Shown piece after piece: positions 26,039 through 34,181 of a DNA stretch of 64,000 nucleotides. The DNA is from Paraburkholderia oxyphila NBRC 105797 (GTDB taxonomy: Bacteria > Pseudomonadota > Gammaproteobacteria > Burkholderiales > Burkholderiaceae). Where the stretch lies: positions 62,001-126,000 of the forward strand of contig NZ_BAYD01000019.1 in the NCBI RefSeq assembly GCF_000685075.1, given 5' to 3'. Below the pieces are notes generated by a model. The model made no database searches. It saw only the letters and a program-made list of their open reading frames with translations, and was not told the DNA's origin. How positions within the stretch are numbered: position 1 is the first letter of the stretch; each line of letters starts with the position of its first letter. Made by a program: the position numbers and the translations under genes.

Positions 26039-27376
26039 CTAGCCGTGGCGCAGGCAGAACCGTGAGACGGGCACGGCCGTCAGCGCAGGCGTGGCACTCA
26101 CGTGCAGCCGCATCATCAACTCGACGAAGCTCGCGAGGCTCGCGGTGCGCACCGGGTGCCAGCTCACCCGGTGCCGCTCGCACACGCGCTTGAGCGTGGC
26201 CATCGAATCGTGGTCGATACAGTCGACCGGGAACACGGCCAGGTCGGCGCCCGCGAGCGAGGCCGCCAGCAGGCCCTTGCGGTCCTCGAGGCCACCGTCG
26301 TGCACCGTGAGCTCGCCGCCGGCCGCGGCCACCCAGCGCCGCAGCGCGTGATTCGATCCGGGGCGTCCGCCCACATAGACGATGCGCCGTCCCTTGAGCG
26401 CCTCGCGCGGCAGCGCGCGCGGCGCCTCATCGTCATCGGGCTGCGCCGCGGTTTCCATCGCGTGCGCCTCGGCGCGCAGCGCGTCGATCAGCGTGTGCGC
26501 TTCGTCGAGTTGCGCGCGCAACGTTTGCAGGGTGTTCGCGTCCGCGGCGGCGCGCTGCTCGGCGGCTTCGCGGCGGCTCGTTTCCAGCGCGAGCCGCGCG
26601 TCGCGGGCAGCCAGCGCCACGTGCAAGGCCGCAAGCTGCGGCGCCGCTGTGTCGTGCGCCTTGTCCTGCGATTCGGACCGCGCGACCGCGTGCGCCGACT
26701 GTTCGTCGAGCGCCTTGCGGGCGTCGTCGCGCTCGCGGCTGATCTCGTTCAGACGCAGCTGCTGGCGCTCGATCTTCGCCTGCAAGGCAGCGTTTTCGTC
26801 TTCCAGTGCCACGAGGCGGCGCAGATCGGCGCGGTTCGCGGCGCCCACGAGGTGCGAGAGCATGTGCAGGTCGCCGAACGCCGCCTGGCGCACCTCCATT
26901 GTCGTGGCCGGATGCGTCATCAGCGCCCAGTAGGCGGGGGGAATGTCGCCGTTCGTGCGCGCCTCGTTCCAGAGCGCGAGGACCGCGTCGACGTCCCGCG
27001 CGGCGGCAAAGCGCCGAAGCGCGCCGGCGTAACGCGTGTCGAGCGCCTTTTGCAGCGCCTTGCTGAGCGCGCCGCCCTGGATCGCGTGTTCGACCGCGGT
27101 GTGGTGAATCTCGAGGTCACTCGCGCGCTGGCCGTCGAGCGGCGTGTATTTCGGCACGAGCTTGCGCAGTTCGTGTGTGGAAAGACAGGTGCCGATGATC
27201 GAGCAGTGCAAATGCGCGTCGAGATCGGCGAGACGCGTGCGGCGCCGCGAACGGTCGAGCTCGGCCTGGGAAGGACCGCAGCAGGCGGCGGCGGGGGCGA
27301 AGGCGCGCAGATGCGGCGCCTCGTCCGGCGTCGCGGCGCCCGGCGTGCGGGCGAGGCGAAACGGCGGTGCGTGCAT
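26039..27376 (-). CDS. DUF2325-like protein with central coiled coil
   Basis: The start at 27376 (MHAPPFRLAR) follows AGAGGT; upstream extension is not supported. The 445-residue protein has an N-terminal region with a possible metal site (AACCGPSQ and DAHLHCSIIGTCLS), a helical middle with a long coiled coil (about 185-310), and a C-terminal DUF2325 domain (about 340-440; GRRIVYVGGRPGSNHALRRW and FPVDCIDHDSMATLKRVCER). DUF2325 is a small Rossmann-like domain of unknown role. The protein should be cytoplasmic. It is a single gene. Confidence 0.8.
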   Translation of the reverse strand: MHAPPFRLARTPGAATPDEAPHLRAFAPAAACCGPSQAELDRSRRRTRLADLDAHLHCSIIGTCLSTHELRKLVPKYTPLDGQRASDLEIHHTAVEHAIQGGALSKALQKALDTRYAGALRRFAAARDVDAVLALWNEARTNGDIPPAYWALMTHPATTMEVRQAAFGDLHMLSHLVGAANRADLRRLVALEDENAALQAKIERQQLRLNEISRERDDARKALDEQSAHAVARSESQDKAHDTAAPQLAALHVALAARDARLALETSRREAAEQRAAADANTLQTLRAQLDEAHTLIDALRAEAHAMETAAQPDDDEAPRALPREALKGRRIVYVGGRPGSNHALRRWVAAAGGELTVHDGGLEDRKGLLAASLAGADLAVFPVDCIDHDSMATLKRVCERHRVSWHPVRTASLASFVELMMRLHVSATPALTAVPVSRFCLRHG

Positions 27377-27600
27377 GGTGACCTCTGATCCGGTTGGGAA
27401 CGCGGGATGGCGATGCGCGTGGCGCAGCCGTTCGCGATGACGCGTGGCTGCTTGCCGAAAGCGCAATATACCATGGAATATAACGTGATCGGGCCGCTGA
27501 ACGCCGCAGACGGCGCGCTCACGTGCCCGATGGCGGGGGCTGGCGATGCCTGTCTGGTAGCGCGTGTCGCGCGCGCATCGGCTCGTGCGCGCGCGGTGGC
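27377..27600. other. Spacer upstream of the DUF2325-like gene
   Basis: This 224-bp stretch includes the AT-rich tract at about 27466-27490 (AATATACCATGGAATATAAC), a probable promoter area for the minus-strand gene. It also contains an inverted element, ATATACCATGGAATAT, of imperfect symmetry. No gene is seen. Confidence 0.4.
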
Positions 27601-28350
27601 TCAGGCGGCGTCCCTTTGCATGGAAGCGGCTGCGCCGGCATCGGCGGCCGCTGGCGGTTTCGCTGCGGCGTCGTCCATAGTGGTGCGCGCGCCTTCCTGA
27701 TGTTGCGCGAGCACGTGCCCGACGCCCAGCCGGACGAACACGGTATCGAGACACTCCAGTTCGGCTGCGGTTCGCCGCATCGCTTGCGTGTCGAGGCTGA
27801 AGGCTTCGGAGAAGAGCGCGTCGCGGGTCTTGTCGAGGCGGCGCGCGTCACGAATCGCCCGCTTGAGTTCACGATGCTGTGCAAAGCGCGCGCTGTCGAC
27901 GCGACGCGCGAGCGCCGTGAGCAACGGCTGCAGCGAAGCGCCGCTGTTACCGCGCGGCTGCGGCTCGCCAGCTGCGGCGGCGAACAGGCGGTTGAAGCGG
28001 TCGATGCTCTCGCGCAGGCGCCGGAAGGCGTCGATGATGTCGCGAATCTGCTCCGCGCGCTCGAGTCCGGACGCGGGGCGCAAGATCGTGAACGTGGCCG
28101 GGACGGCGTCGGTTGCCCGCATGCCGGATGCCTGAATGGCAGACGCCTGCGTGTCGAATGCACCGATGCCGGTTGCCTGCATGGCAGACGCCCGTGAGTC
28201 GGCTTCCCGCCTGCCGGCCGCCCCCACTCCCGGCGCTGACGCGCCGCACGGCGACGCCGCGCGCGGCGGCATGGCGCTCAGCGTGCCAGGTGCGCGAGGC
28301 GTGCTCGTGGCGCTTCCCGCTGCATTCGTCGCCAGGGACCGACGGCTCAC
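27601..28350 (-). CDS. Hypothetical helical protein with degenerate internal repeats
   Basis: The 249-residue protein has an Ala/Ser-rich, probably disordered N-terminal third. It carries degenerate repeats (ASAMQATGIGAF, then ASAIQASGMRAT) coded by a decayed tandem DNA repeat at about 28115-28200. The middle (about 95-215) is helical and charged: ERAEQIRDIIDAFRRLRESI and RELKRAIRDARRLDKTRDAL. There is no signal peptide. I do not recognise the family. It is divergent from an MFS exporter gene with about 200 bp between. Confidence 0.6.
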   Translation of the reverse strand: MSRRSLATNAAGSATSTPRAPGTLSAMPPRAASPCGASAPGVGAAGRREADSRASAMQATGIGAFDTQASAIQASGMRATDAVPATFTILRPASGLERAEQIRDIIDAFRRLRESIDRFNRLFAAAAGEPQPRGNSGASLQPLLTALARRVDSARFAQHRELKRAIRDARRLDKTRDALFSEAFSLDTQAMRRTAAELECLDTVFVRLGVGHVLAQHQEGARTTMDDAAAKPPAAADAGAAASMQRDAA

Positions 28351-28548
28351 TCAAGCACCTCTCTCTGACTGATGGATTCCGGAACTTGCGCATCGGGAGG
28401 CCCGGCGCGTTCGTTATATTCTAATGTATATATCGATGCCAGCAATCCGCCGCGCGCATGAATCGGGGCTCGCCGGTGCGCTCAGCCCCGCTGCTTTAAA
28501 ATCTCCTGTTTTGCACGTCGCCCGCGCGCCGCGCCCTTCCCGCCGTTC

Positions 28549-29814
28549 ATGAACACACCTTCGTCCGCACCCGGGGCTGCGCCCGGGCGTCTCGCGCGCA
28601 ATCGCGGTTTCCAGCGCTTGTGGGGCGCACGCGTGCTCGCCTCGATGTCGTTCCAGATGCTCGCCGTCGCAATGGGCTGGCACGTCTACGCGCTCACGAA
28701 GAGCGCGTTCGCGCTCGGCCTCGTCGGCCTCTCGCAGTTCCTGCCGATGTTCCTCCTCACGCTCGTCGTTGGCCATGTCGCGGACCGCTACGACCGCCGA
28801 CGCATCGCCGCCGTCTGCCAGGGCGTCGAGTGCGCCGCCGCGCTAATCTTCGCGTGCGGCACCTTCGGCGGCTGGCTGAGCGCGCCGGTCATCTATGCGC
28901 TGGCGGCCTGCGTGGGCGCGGCGCGTGCGTTCGAGTCGCCGGCCATGTCTTCGCTGCTGCCCGCCGTGGTGCCGCGCGCGCAGTTGCCCACGGCCACCGC
29001 CTGGTCGACCTCGGCGAGCCAGACCGCGCAGATCGTCGGGCCGGCGCTGGGCGGCTTGCTTTACGGCGTTGGCGCGGGGCCCGCCTATATCGCGTGCGCG
29101 CTGTCCTTCGCCGTGGCCGCCGTGCTCTCGTCGAGCATCGCGCTGCAGGCGCGGCCCGCCGTCCGCGCGCCCGTCACGCTCGCCTCGGTGTTCTCGGGTA
29201 TCGCCTTCATCCGTTCGCAGCCCGTGATTCTCGGCGCGCTCTCGCTCGACCTGTTCGCCGTGCTGTTCGGCGGCGCGACGGCGCTCTTGCCTGTCTTCGC
29301 GCGCGACATCCTGCATGCGGGCCCGCTGGCGCTAGGATTGCTGCGCTCGGCTTCGGCGGTGGGCGCGCTCACGGGCTCGATCTGGCTCGCGCATTTTCCG
29401 CTGCGCAGGCGTCCTGGCCTTGCGATGTTCGGCGGCGTGATCGTGTTCGGCTGCGCGACCATCGCGTTTGGACTGTCGCACAACATCGCCGTGTCGCTTA
29501 TCGCGCTCGCGGTGCTTGGCGCGTCGGACGTGGTGAGCGTGGTCGTGCGCACGTCGCTCGTGCAGCTGCGCACGCCCGAGCACACGCTGGGCCGCGTGAG
29601 CGCCGTCAACTCGCTGTTCATCGGCACTTCGAATCAGTTGGGCGAGTTCGAGTCGGGCCTGACTGCCGGATGGTGGGGCGCGCAGCCCGCGGTGCTGGTG
29701 GGCGGCGTGGCGACCATTGGCGTGGCGCTGCTGTGGATGAAGCTCTTTCCCGCCCTGCGCGAGACGCGCTCGCTCGAGCACGAGGAGACGCGGGCCGCCG
29801 CAGGCGCGGGGTGA
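28549..29814 (+). CDS. MFS transporter, EntS-like
   Basis: The 421-residue inner-membrane protein has about twelve hydrophobic segments and belongs to the MFS_3 (EntS-like) branch: NRGFQRLWGARVLASMSFQM at the start, the loop 2-3 signature GHVADRYDRRRIA, and EHTLGRVSAVNSLFIGTSNQ in the second half. EntS exports enterobactin and relatives export diverse small molecules. No siderophore gene is nearby, so the substrate is open. Confidence 0.88.
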   Translation: MNTPSSAPGAAPGRLARNRGFQRLWGARVLASMSFQMLAVAMGWHVYALTKSAFALGLVGLSQFLPMFLLTLVVGHVADRYDRRRIAAVCQGVECAAALIFACGTFGGWLSAPVIYALAACVGAARAFESPAMSSLLPAVVPRAQLPTATAWSTSASQTAQIVGPALGGLLYGVGAGPAYIACALSFAVAAVLSSSIALQARPAVRAPVTLASVFSGIAFIRSQPVILGALSLDLFAVLFGGATALLPVFARDILHAGPLALGLLRSASAVGALTGSIWLAHFPLRRRPGLAMFGGVIVFGCATIAFGLSHNIAVSLIALAVLGASDVVSVVVRTSLVQLRTPEHTLGRVSAVNSLFIGTSNQLGEFESGLTAGWWGAQPAVLVGGVATIGVALLWMKLFPALRETRSLEHEETRAAAGAG

Positions 29815-30017
29815 GCGAGGCGTGGGCGGGCGTGGGTCCGCCGTGCCGTCCGTTGACGCTTTCCCGGTATCCTTTTACCGAGGCGCGCGTTGTTCCTGCC
29901 CCACCGCGCCGTCACTTCGATGCGCTCCAGCAGCAACGCGGCTACACCGCAAACGCAATCACCATCACGCAAGCAAGTGTTTATGCAACCATCGACTTTC
30001 ACCTTCGGGAGCCCCGC

Positions 30018-30470
30018 ATGCGCGTAGGCCGACCGGTCAAGGCGCTGCCGCAGCCGTTGTGCGACTACTGCGGCGCGAAGGCGCTGCTCGCCCGCTACGG
30101 CGACGAAGCCTATCCGTACCGCGACGATCACGGCCCACTCTGGGTCTGCGCGGCCTGCGAGGCATGGATTGGCGTGCCTGCGCGCAGCACGCGCAACGTG
30201 CCGCTCGGGCGGCTCGCCAATGCCGCGCTGCGTGACGCCAAGAGCCGCCTGCACGATGCGCTCGAGCCGCTCGTCGCCGCCAAGGTGCGGCGCGACAAGG
30301 TGAACGTCTTCGAGGCCCGCGGCCGCGCGTTGCGCTGGCTCGCCGAGGAACTCGGCTTCGATCTGCCGAATCCCTCGATTCATCATCTGACACTCGAACA
30401 GTGCGAGGCGGCCATCCGCCACGTGGAAGCTTTCATGGCCGCCCGTCGCGGGTCCGACGACGCGCGCTAG
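30018..30470 (+). CDS. Zinc-finger-containing protein (DUF3268-like)
   Basis: The ATG at 30018 follows a CGGGAG site; a much longer frame upstream is the shadow of the MFS gene. The 150-residue protein has an N-terminal zinc-binding segment (LCDYCGAKALLARYGDEAYP, then WVCAACEAWIGV), i.e. two CxxC pairs about 28 residues apart, and a helical C-terminal half. It resembles the zinc-finger-containing DUF3268 family, of unknown role. The next small gene follows after 151 bp. Confidence 0.8.
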   Translation: MRVGRPVKALPQPLCDYCGAKALLARYGDEAYPYRDDHGPLWVCAACEAWIGVPARSTRNVPLGRLANAALRDAKSRLHDALEPLVAAKVRRDKVNVFEARGRALRWLAEELGFDLPNPSIHHLTLEQCEAAIRHVEAFMAARRGSDDAR

Positions 30471-30621
30471 CGGCGGGGCCGGCGCATCGCGTCGCCGGCT
30501 CGAACCGGCGCGCACCGGCGCCGGCCTGTCACCATTCGTTACATCCATCTCGCACGGCGGCGCTCAACCTTGGGCGCCAGGTGCCGTTAATGCATCTGAA
30601 GAATGACCTTTTTCGTGCGAC

Positions 30622-31077
30622 ATGGCCAAGACGATCCCCTTTCCGCAGCACAAGAGCACCCGCGCCCGGCGCAATAAGGCCGAGTTGCTGCCGATGCCGC
30701 GCGCGGGCGCGGACGACCTCGCGCTGCAAGTGCATCTGGCGCTGGCGTCATTGCGCGCGGCCGGCACCCAGCACGACGCGCAGGCGCTCCTGCATGCGCA
30801 TGTGCTGGCGCAGTCGATTGCCGGCGCGGGCTACGGTGCGCTGACGCCCGAGCAGGTGCGCTGCGCCGACGAGGCGATCCTCGCGTGCTTCTCGCGCGGC
30901 GGCGCTGAGGACGACTGGCGTCTCGACGACGTGCAGTTCGAGGCCGTCAAGGCCATCGTGAGCGTCTACGACCAGCAGTTGCAGAGCGCGCCGTTCTGGG
31001 TGCTGGCGGAGGCCAGCGAGCGGCTGGAACGCATGCGCACGGGCGAGGCACGGCAGCCGATGCGCAAGCGCGCGTGA
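30622..31077 (+). CDS. Hypothetical cytoplasmic protein
   Basis: The 151-residue protein has a basic N-terminus (KTIPFPQHKSTRARRNKAEL) and a helical body. No membrane segment, signal peptide or catalytic motif is visible. Coding use resembles its neighbours. I do not recognise the family, though an N-terminal basic patch could bind nucleic acid. Confidence 0.65.
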   Translation: MAKTIPFPQHKSTRARRNKAELLPMPRAGADDLALQVHLALASLRAAGTQHDAQALLHAHVLAQSIAGAGYGALTPEQVRCADEAILACFSRGGAEDDWRLDDVQFEAVKAIVSVYDQQLQSAPFWVLAEASERLERMRTGEARQPMRKRA

Positions 31078-31376
31078 AGCAGGCGGCCACGCGGCTCGAA
31101 TGTGGGCACGGCGGGGCATCGGGTACCGGGATTGCGCGTGGTGTACGAGGTGGTCAAGCGGTCCGCCCCCAATGCGCAACGCGGACTGGGAAGCAGAATG
31201 AAGTGAGCGCCGCCGCAAGCGGGGCCAGATAAAAGCCGGTGACGTTCAATGGATCGCCGCGCTGCACGATCGCTGCCTTGGGCCGCCTTGGGACGGCCGC
31301 GTGGTGTCCTTGTGCTGGCCGTGCAGTGACCTTGTGGCGGCATTGGCACGACATTTGACGCGAGGCGCGAATCGTG

Positions 31377-31406
31377 TTGACTTCCGGCAGTGGGCGTGAC
31401 TAAAAT
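31377..31406 (+). promoter_or_regulatory. Strong candidate promoter about 1 kb before the ABC transporter
   Basis: TTGACT (31377-31382) and TAAAAT (31401-31406) are separated by 18 bp. It is the only promoter-like element of this quality I found between the hypothetical gene at 31077 and the permease start at 32414. Transcription from it would make a leader of about 1 kb. Confidence 0.5.
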
Positions 31407-31633
31407 TCGCCCGTCTTAACAAAAGGGGCTGACGCCTTGGACAGTAGCAGTTGTCGATCTTCGATTAGTTTCGCTGCCTGACCGGCACGACGTCCGCGCT
31501 CCCTTTCTTTCAGCCGCCGTCTTGCCAGCCAGGCAGATGGTGCGCGTCCAGCAGTAATCTCCGTGCACTCTGATTAGCGTCGACCCGGCGCCGCCGCGTT
31601 GTTGTTTCGCGCGCAGCACCAGGTCGATATCGC

Positions 31634-31658
31634 GCCGTGAGCGAATTTCGCTCGCGGC
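31634..31658 (+). other. Stem-loop in the ABC transporter leader
   Basis: GAGCGAA-T-TTCGCTC forms a perfect 7-bp stem extended on both sides by GCCG/CGGC pairs with a bulge. No U-tract follows, so it is not an ordinary terminator. It lies about 230 bp into the inferred transcript. Confidence 0.5.
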
Positions 31659-31726
31659 ACGGTCCGTTCGTTGCGCGCATCGGCAGCCGATGCGCTGCGA
31701 TGCGCGGACCGCCACTTGCGCCGCGC

Positions 31727-31771
31727 ATGGCCCAGGCCGAGATGGCCCAGGCCCGTATGGCCCAGGCCGAT
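31727..31771. repeat. 15-bp tandem repeat, three units, in the ABC transporter leader
   Basis: Three units of ATGGCCCAGGCC plus three variable bases (GAG, CGT, GAT) fill the stretch. The core ATGGCCCAGRCC is shared with the 14-bp array at 25477-25560, six kilobases away, though the period differs. Confidence 0.85.
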
Positions 31772-31810
31772 TCGGCCCCACGCGCGCCGCCGTGACGATG
31801 AGGAGTTCCG

Positions 31811-31882
31811 ATGTCCGACAGTGACAGTTATCCGTTATGCCGCTTCCTTTTTTCGTTCCCTGAGGAAAGCGCGCAGACTTAA
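31811..31882 (+). CDS. Possible 23-residue leader peptide
   Basis: The ATG follows GAGGAG with a spacing of 7 bases, the best ribosome site in the leader. The peptide begins MSDSDSYPLCRFLF and ends with TAA at 31880-31882. It lies inside the long leader of the ABC transporter operon, so it may act as a regulatory upstream frame. Translation is inferred from the ribosome site only. Confidence 0.35.
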   Translation: MSDSDSYPLCRFLFSFPEESAQT

Positions 31883-31986
31883 AGCCGCTGTAGCGCGCCG
31901 AATTGGCCTTGCATAGCGCGCAGCCGGGTCTGCTGGCTTTCCTCGCCATGGCGTCCACGCGAATGCGGGACGCGAGGAGATTCAGC

Positions 31987-32157
31987 ATGAACTTCGGCCT
32001 TCTTCTGCCGCACCTGCCGCAAACGCAGCAAAACCTCCATCCCGATGTGATCGGCGCCCGCCAGCGCGCACCGGCCGCTCCGCCGTGCCGCCATTCGAGA
32101 CTCGCCGCGCGCTGGCGAGACCTGCGCGCACGGGTGTTCCGGGGCGCGCGAGGCTGA
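31987..32157 (+). CDS. Possible 56-residue leader protein
   Basis: The ATG follows GAGGAG. The peptide begins MNFGLLLPHLPQTQQNLHPD, is Pro-rich in the first half and Arg-rich at the end (RWRDLRARVFRGARG). It could be a translated regulator of the downstream transporter or a small protein of its own. There is no homologue I recognise. Confidence 0.35.
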   Translation: MNFGLLLPHLPQTQQNLHPDVIGARQRAPAAPPCRHSRLAARWRDLRARVFRGARG

Positions 32158-32413
32158 CGTAGCTTGCGAGAGCAAGCCAGGAGCCAGACAAGAAAGCGCG
32201 GCCCCGCTCACCTGTGCCGCGATCGCACATGGCGATGCAGGCGAGGCACAAGGGCCGCGCAACAGCATCAAACAGTAATAAACAGCAACATCCAGAAACG
32301 CCGGTGCTTCAACACATGAATCAGTTCAATCTGCTCAACCGCTCGATGCGAACGACTCGCCGCGCACCGCGCGCACGCGGCGTCGTGCATGCATCCGCCC
32401 AAGGAGGCCGCTG

Positions 32414-34165
32414 ATGGAGTTCAGCTTCAACCTGAACCGCACGGCCAACGCTTCGGCGTGGCGCGTGCTGCCCAATCGCTGGGACTTCGTGGCGTTCCCG
32501 CTGATCATCGGCCTGATCGCCATGGCCGTCGTGGGCTTTCATCAGACCATGGCGCCGATTGGCGTGCTCAAGACGGAGACGATCTCGCTCGACCCGGCGA
32601 TGCTGCCCGAGTACGCCTTGCGCACCACGCTGCGCATGCTCGCCGCGATGGTCGCCTCGCTCGTGTTCACGCTCGTCTATGGCACGCTCGCGGCCAAGAG
32701 CCGCCGCGCGGGCCAGGTGCTGGTGCCGATCCTCGACATCCTGCAGTCGGTGCCCGTGCTCGGCTACATCTCGTTCACGGTCACCTTCTTCCTCGCGCTG
32801 TTTCCCTCGCGCGTGCTGGGCGCGGAGCTCGCGGCGATCTTCGCGATCTTCACGAGCCAGGCCTGGAACATGACCTTCAGCTTCTACCAGTCGCTGCGCA
32901 CCGTGCCGCGCGATCTCGATGAAGTCTCGCGAGGCTTTCACCTCACGGCATGGCAGCGTTTCTGGAAGCTCGAAGTGCCGTTCTCGATGCCGGGTCTCAT
33001 CTGGAACATGATGATGTCGATGTCGGGCGGCTGGTTCTTCGTGGTGGCTTCCGAGGCGATTACCGTCGGCAACAACACGATCACGCTGCCGGGCATCGGC
33101 GCGTACCTGGCGCAGGCGATCACGGAAAAGAACCTGCACGCGGTGGGCTGGGTCATTCTCGCGATGACGGTGGTGATTCTGGCCTACGACCAGTTCCTGT
33201 TCCGCCCGCTCGTGGCCTGGGCCGACAAATTCCGCATGGAGACCACCTCTTCGGGCGACGCGCCCGAGTCGTGGCTGCTCGACCTGATCCGCCGCACGCG
33301 CCTGATTCACCGTCTGCTCGTGCCGATGGGCTTCATGCTCGCCACGCTCGCGCGCGTGCCCATTCGCGTGCAGTTGCCGAAGGCCATGCCCGTGGCGAGC
33401 GCCGCGCTCACCAAACGCTCGCGCGTGGGCGACATCCTCTGGGCCATTTTTGTGATCGCGCTCACGGCGTACGTGGTCTGGCGCGTGGTCGCCTTCGTGC
33501 GCACCGGCGTGACGCTCGACGAAGTCGAGCATGTGTTCGTGCTCGGGCTCATTACGCTGTTTCGCGTGGCGCTGCTCATTGCGATTTCCTCGGTGATCTG
33601 GGTGCCGATCGGCGTGCTGATCGGCCTGCGTCCCGCGCTCGCCGAAAAAGTCCAGCCGCTCGCGCAGTTCCTCGCGGCGTTCCCGGCGAACCTGCTGTTC
33701 CCGGTGTTCGTGATCGTGATCGTGCGCTTCCACCTGAACCCGGATATCTGGCTCTCGCCGCTGATCGTGCTCGGCACGCAGTGGTACATCCTGTTCAACG
33801 TGATCGCGGGCGCTACCGCCTATCCGAACGACTACAAGGAAGCGGCCAGGAACTTCCGCATTCGCGGCTGGCAATGGTGGCGCCAGGTGATGCTGCCGGG
33901 AATTTTCCCGTACTACGTCACGGGCGCGATTACCGCATCGGGCGGCGCGTGGAACGCGAGCATCGTGTCCGAGTTCGTGCAGTGGGGCGATACGAAGCTC
34001 GAGGCGCATGGCCTGGGCGCCTATATCGCGCAGACGACCGCCGCCGGCGATTTTCCGAAGATCATTCTGGGCATCGCGATGATGTCCTTGTTCGTCACGC
34101 TGTTCAACCGCGTGCTCTGGCGTCCGCTGTACACGTTCGCCGAGTCCCGGCTGCGGCTCGATTGA
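32414..34165 (+). CDS. NitT/TauT-type ABC transporter permease, tandem fusion
   Basis: The start at 32414 has an AAGGAGG site. The 583-residue protein contains two SsuC/NrtB-type permease domains: residues about 20-270 (EAA loop EVSRGFHLTAWQRFWKLEVP) and 340-580 (EAA loop EAARNFRIRGWQWWRQVMLP), joined by a charged linker. Such double permeases pair with one ATPase and belong to the nitrate/sulfonate/bicarbonate superfamily. No substrate-binding protein is encoded nearby, so substrate is unknown and the system may use a distant binding protein. The ATPase gene follows after 16 bp. Confidence 0.92.
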   Translation: MEFSFNLNRTANASAWRVLPNRWDFVAFPLIIGLIAMAVVGFHQTMAPIGVLKTETISLDPAMLPEYALRTTLRMLAAMVASLVFTLVYGTLAAKSRRAGQVLVPILDILQSVPVLGYISFTVTFFLALFPSRVLGAELAAIFAIFTSQAWNMTFSFYQSLRTVPRDLDEVSRGFHLTAWQRFWKLEVPFSMPGLIWNMMMSMSGGWFFVVASEAITVGNNTITLPGIGAYLAQAITEKNLHAVGWVILAMTVVILAYDQFLFRPLVAWADKFRMETTSSGDAPESWLLDLIRRTRLIHRLLVPMGFMLATLARVPIRVQLPKAMPVASAALTKRSRVGDILWAIFVIALTAYVVWRVVAFVRTGVTLDEVEHVFVLGLITLFRVALLIAISSVIWVPIGVLIGLRPALAEKVQPLAQFLAAFPANLLFPVFVIVIVRFHLNPDIWLSPLIVLGTQWYILFNVIAGATAYPNDYKEAARNFRIRGWQWWRQVMLPGIFPYYVTGAITASGGAWNASIVSEFVQWGDTKLEAHGLGAYIAQTTAAGDFPKIILGIAMMSLFVTLFNRVLWRPLYTFAESRLRLD

Positions 34166-34181
34166 GATGGAGTAGACCAAC

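Larger units (their letters stand above)
31078..32413. other. 1.3-kb leader/spacer before the ABC transporter
   Basis: No full-length gene is present. From left to right it holds a GC-rich stretch without features (to about 31370), a promoter candidate, a stem-loop, a three-unit tandem repeat and two small frames with strong ribosome sites, each listed separately. I compared it by eye with yybP-ykoY, ykkC and mini-ykkC riboswitches and found no convincing match. Confidence 0.6.

Noticed and set aside
28620-30470. 616-codon plus-strand frame as a single gene
   Set aside because: The first two thirds are a shifted shadow of the MFS gene; only the last 150 codons from 30018 are coding.
31407-31700. 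yybP-ykoY, ykkC or mini-ykkC riboswitch upstream of the ABC transporter
   Set aside because: Only short stretches such as AAAAGGGG resemble these; the conserved loops and pairing could not be laid out.
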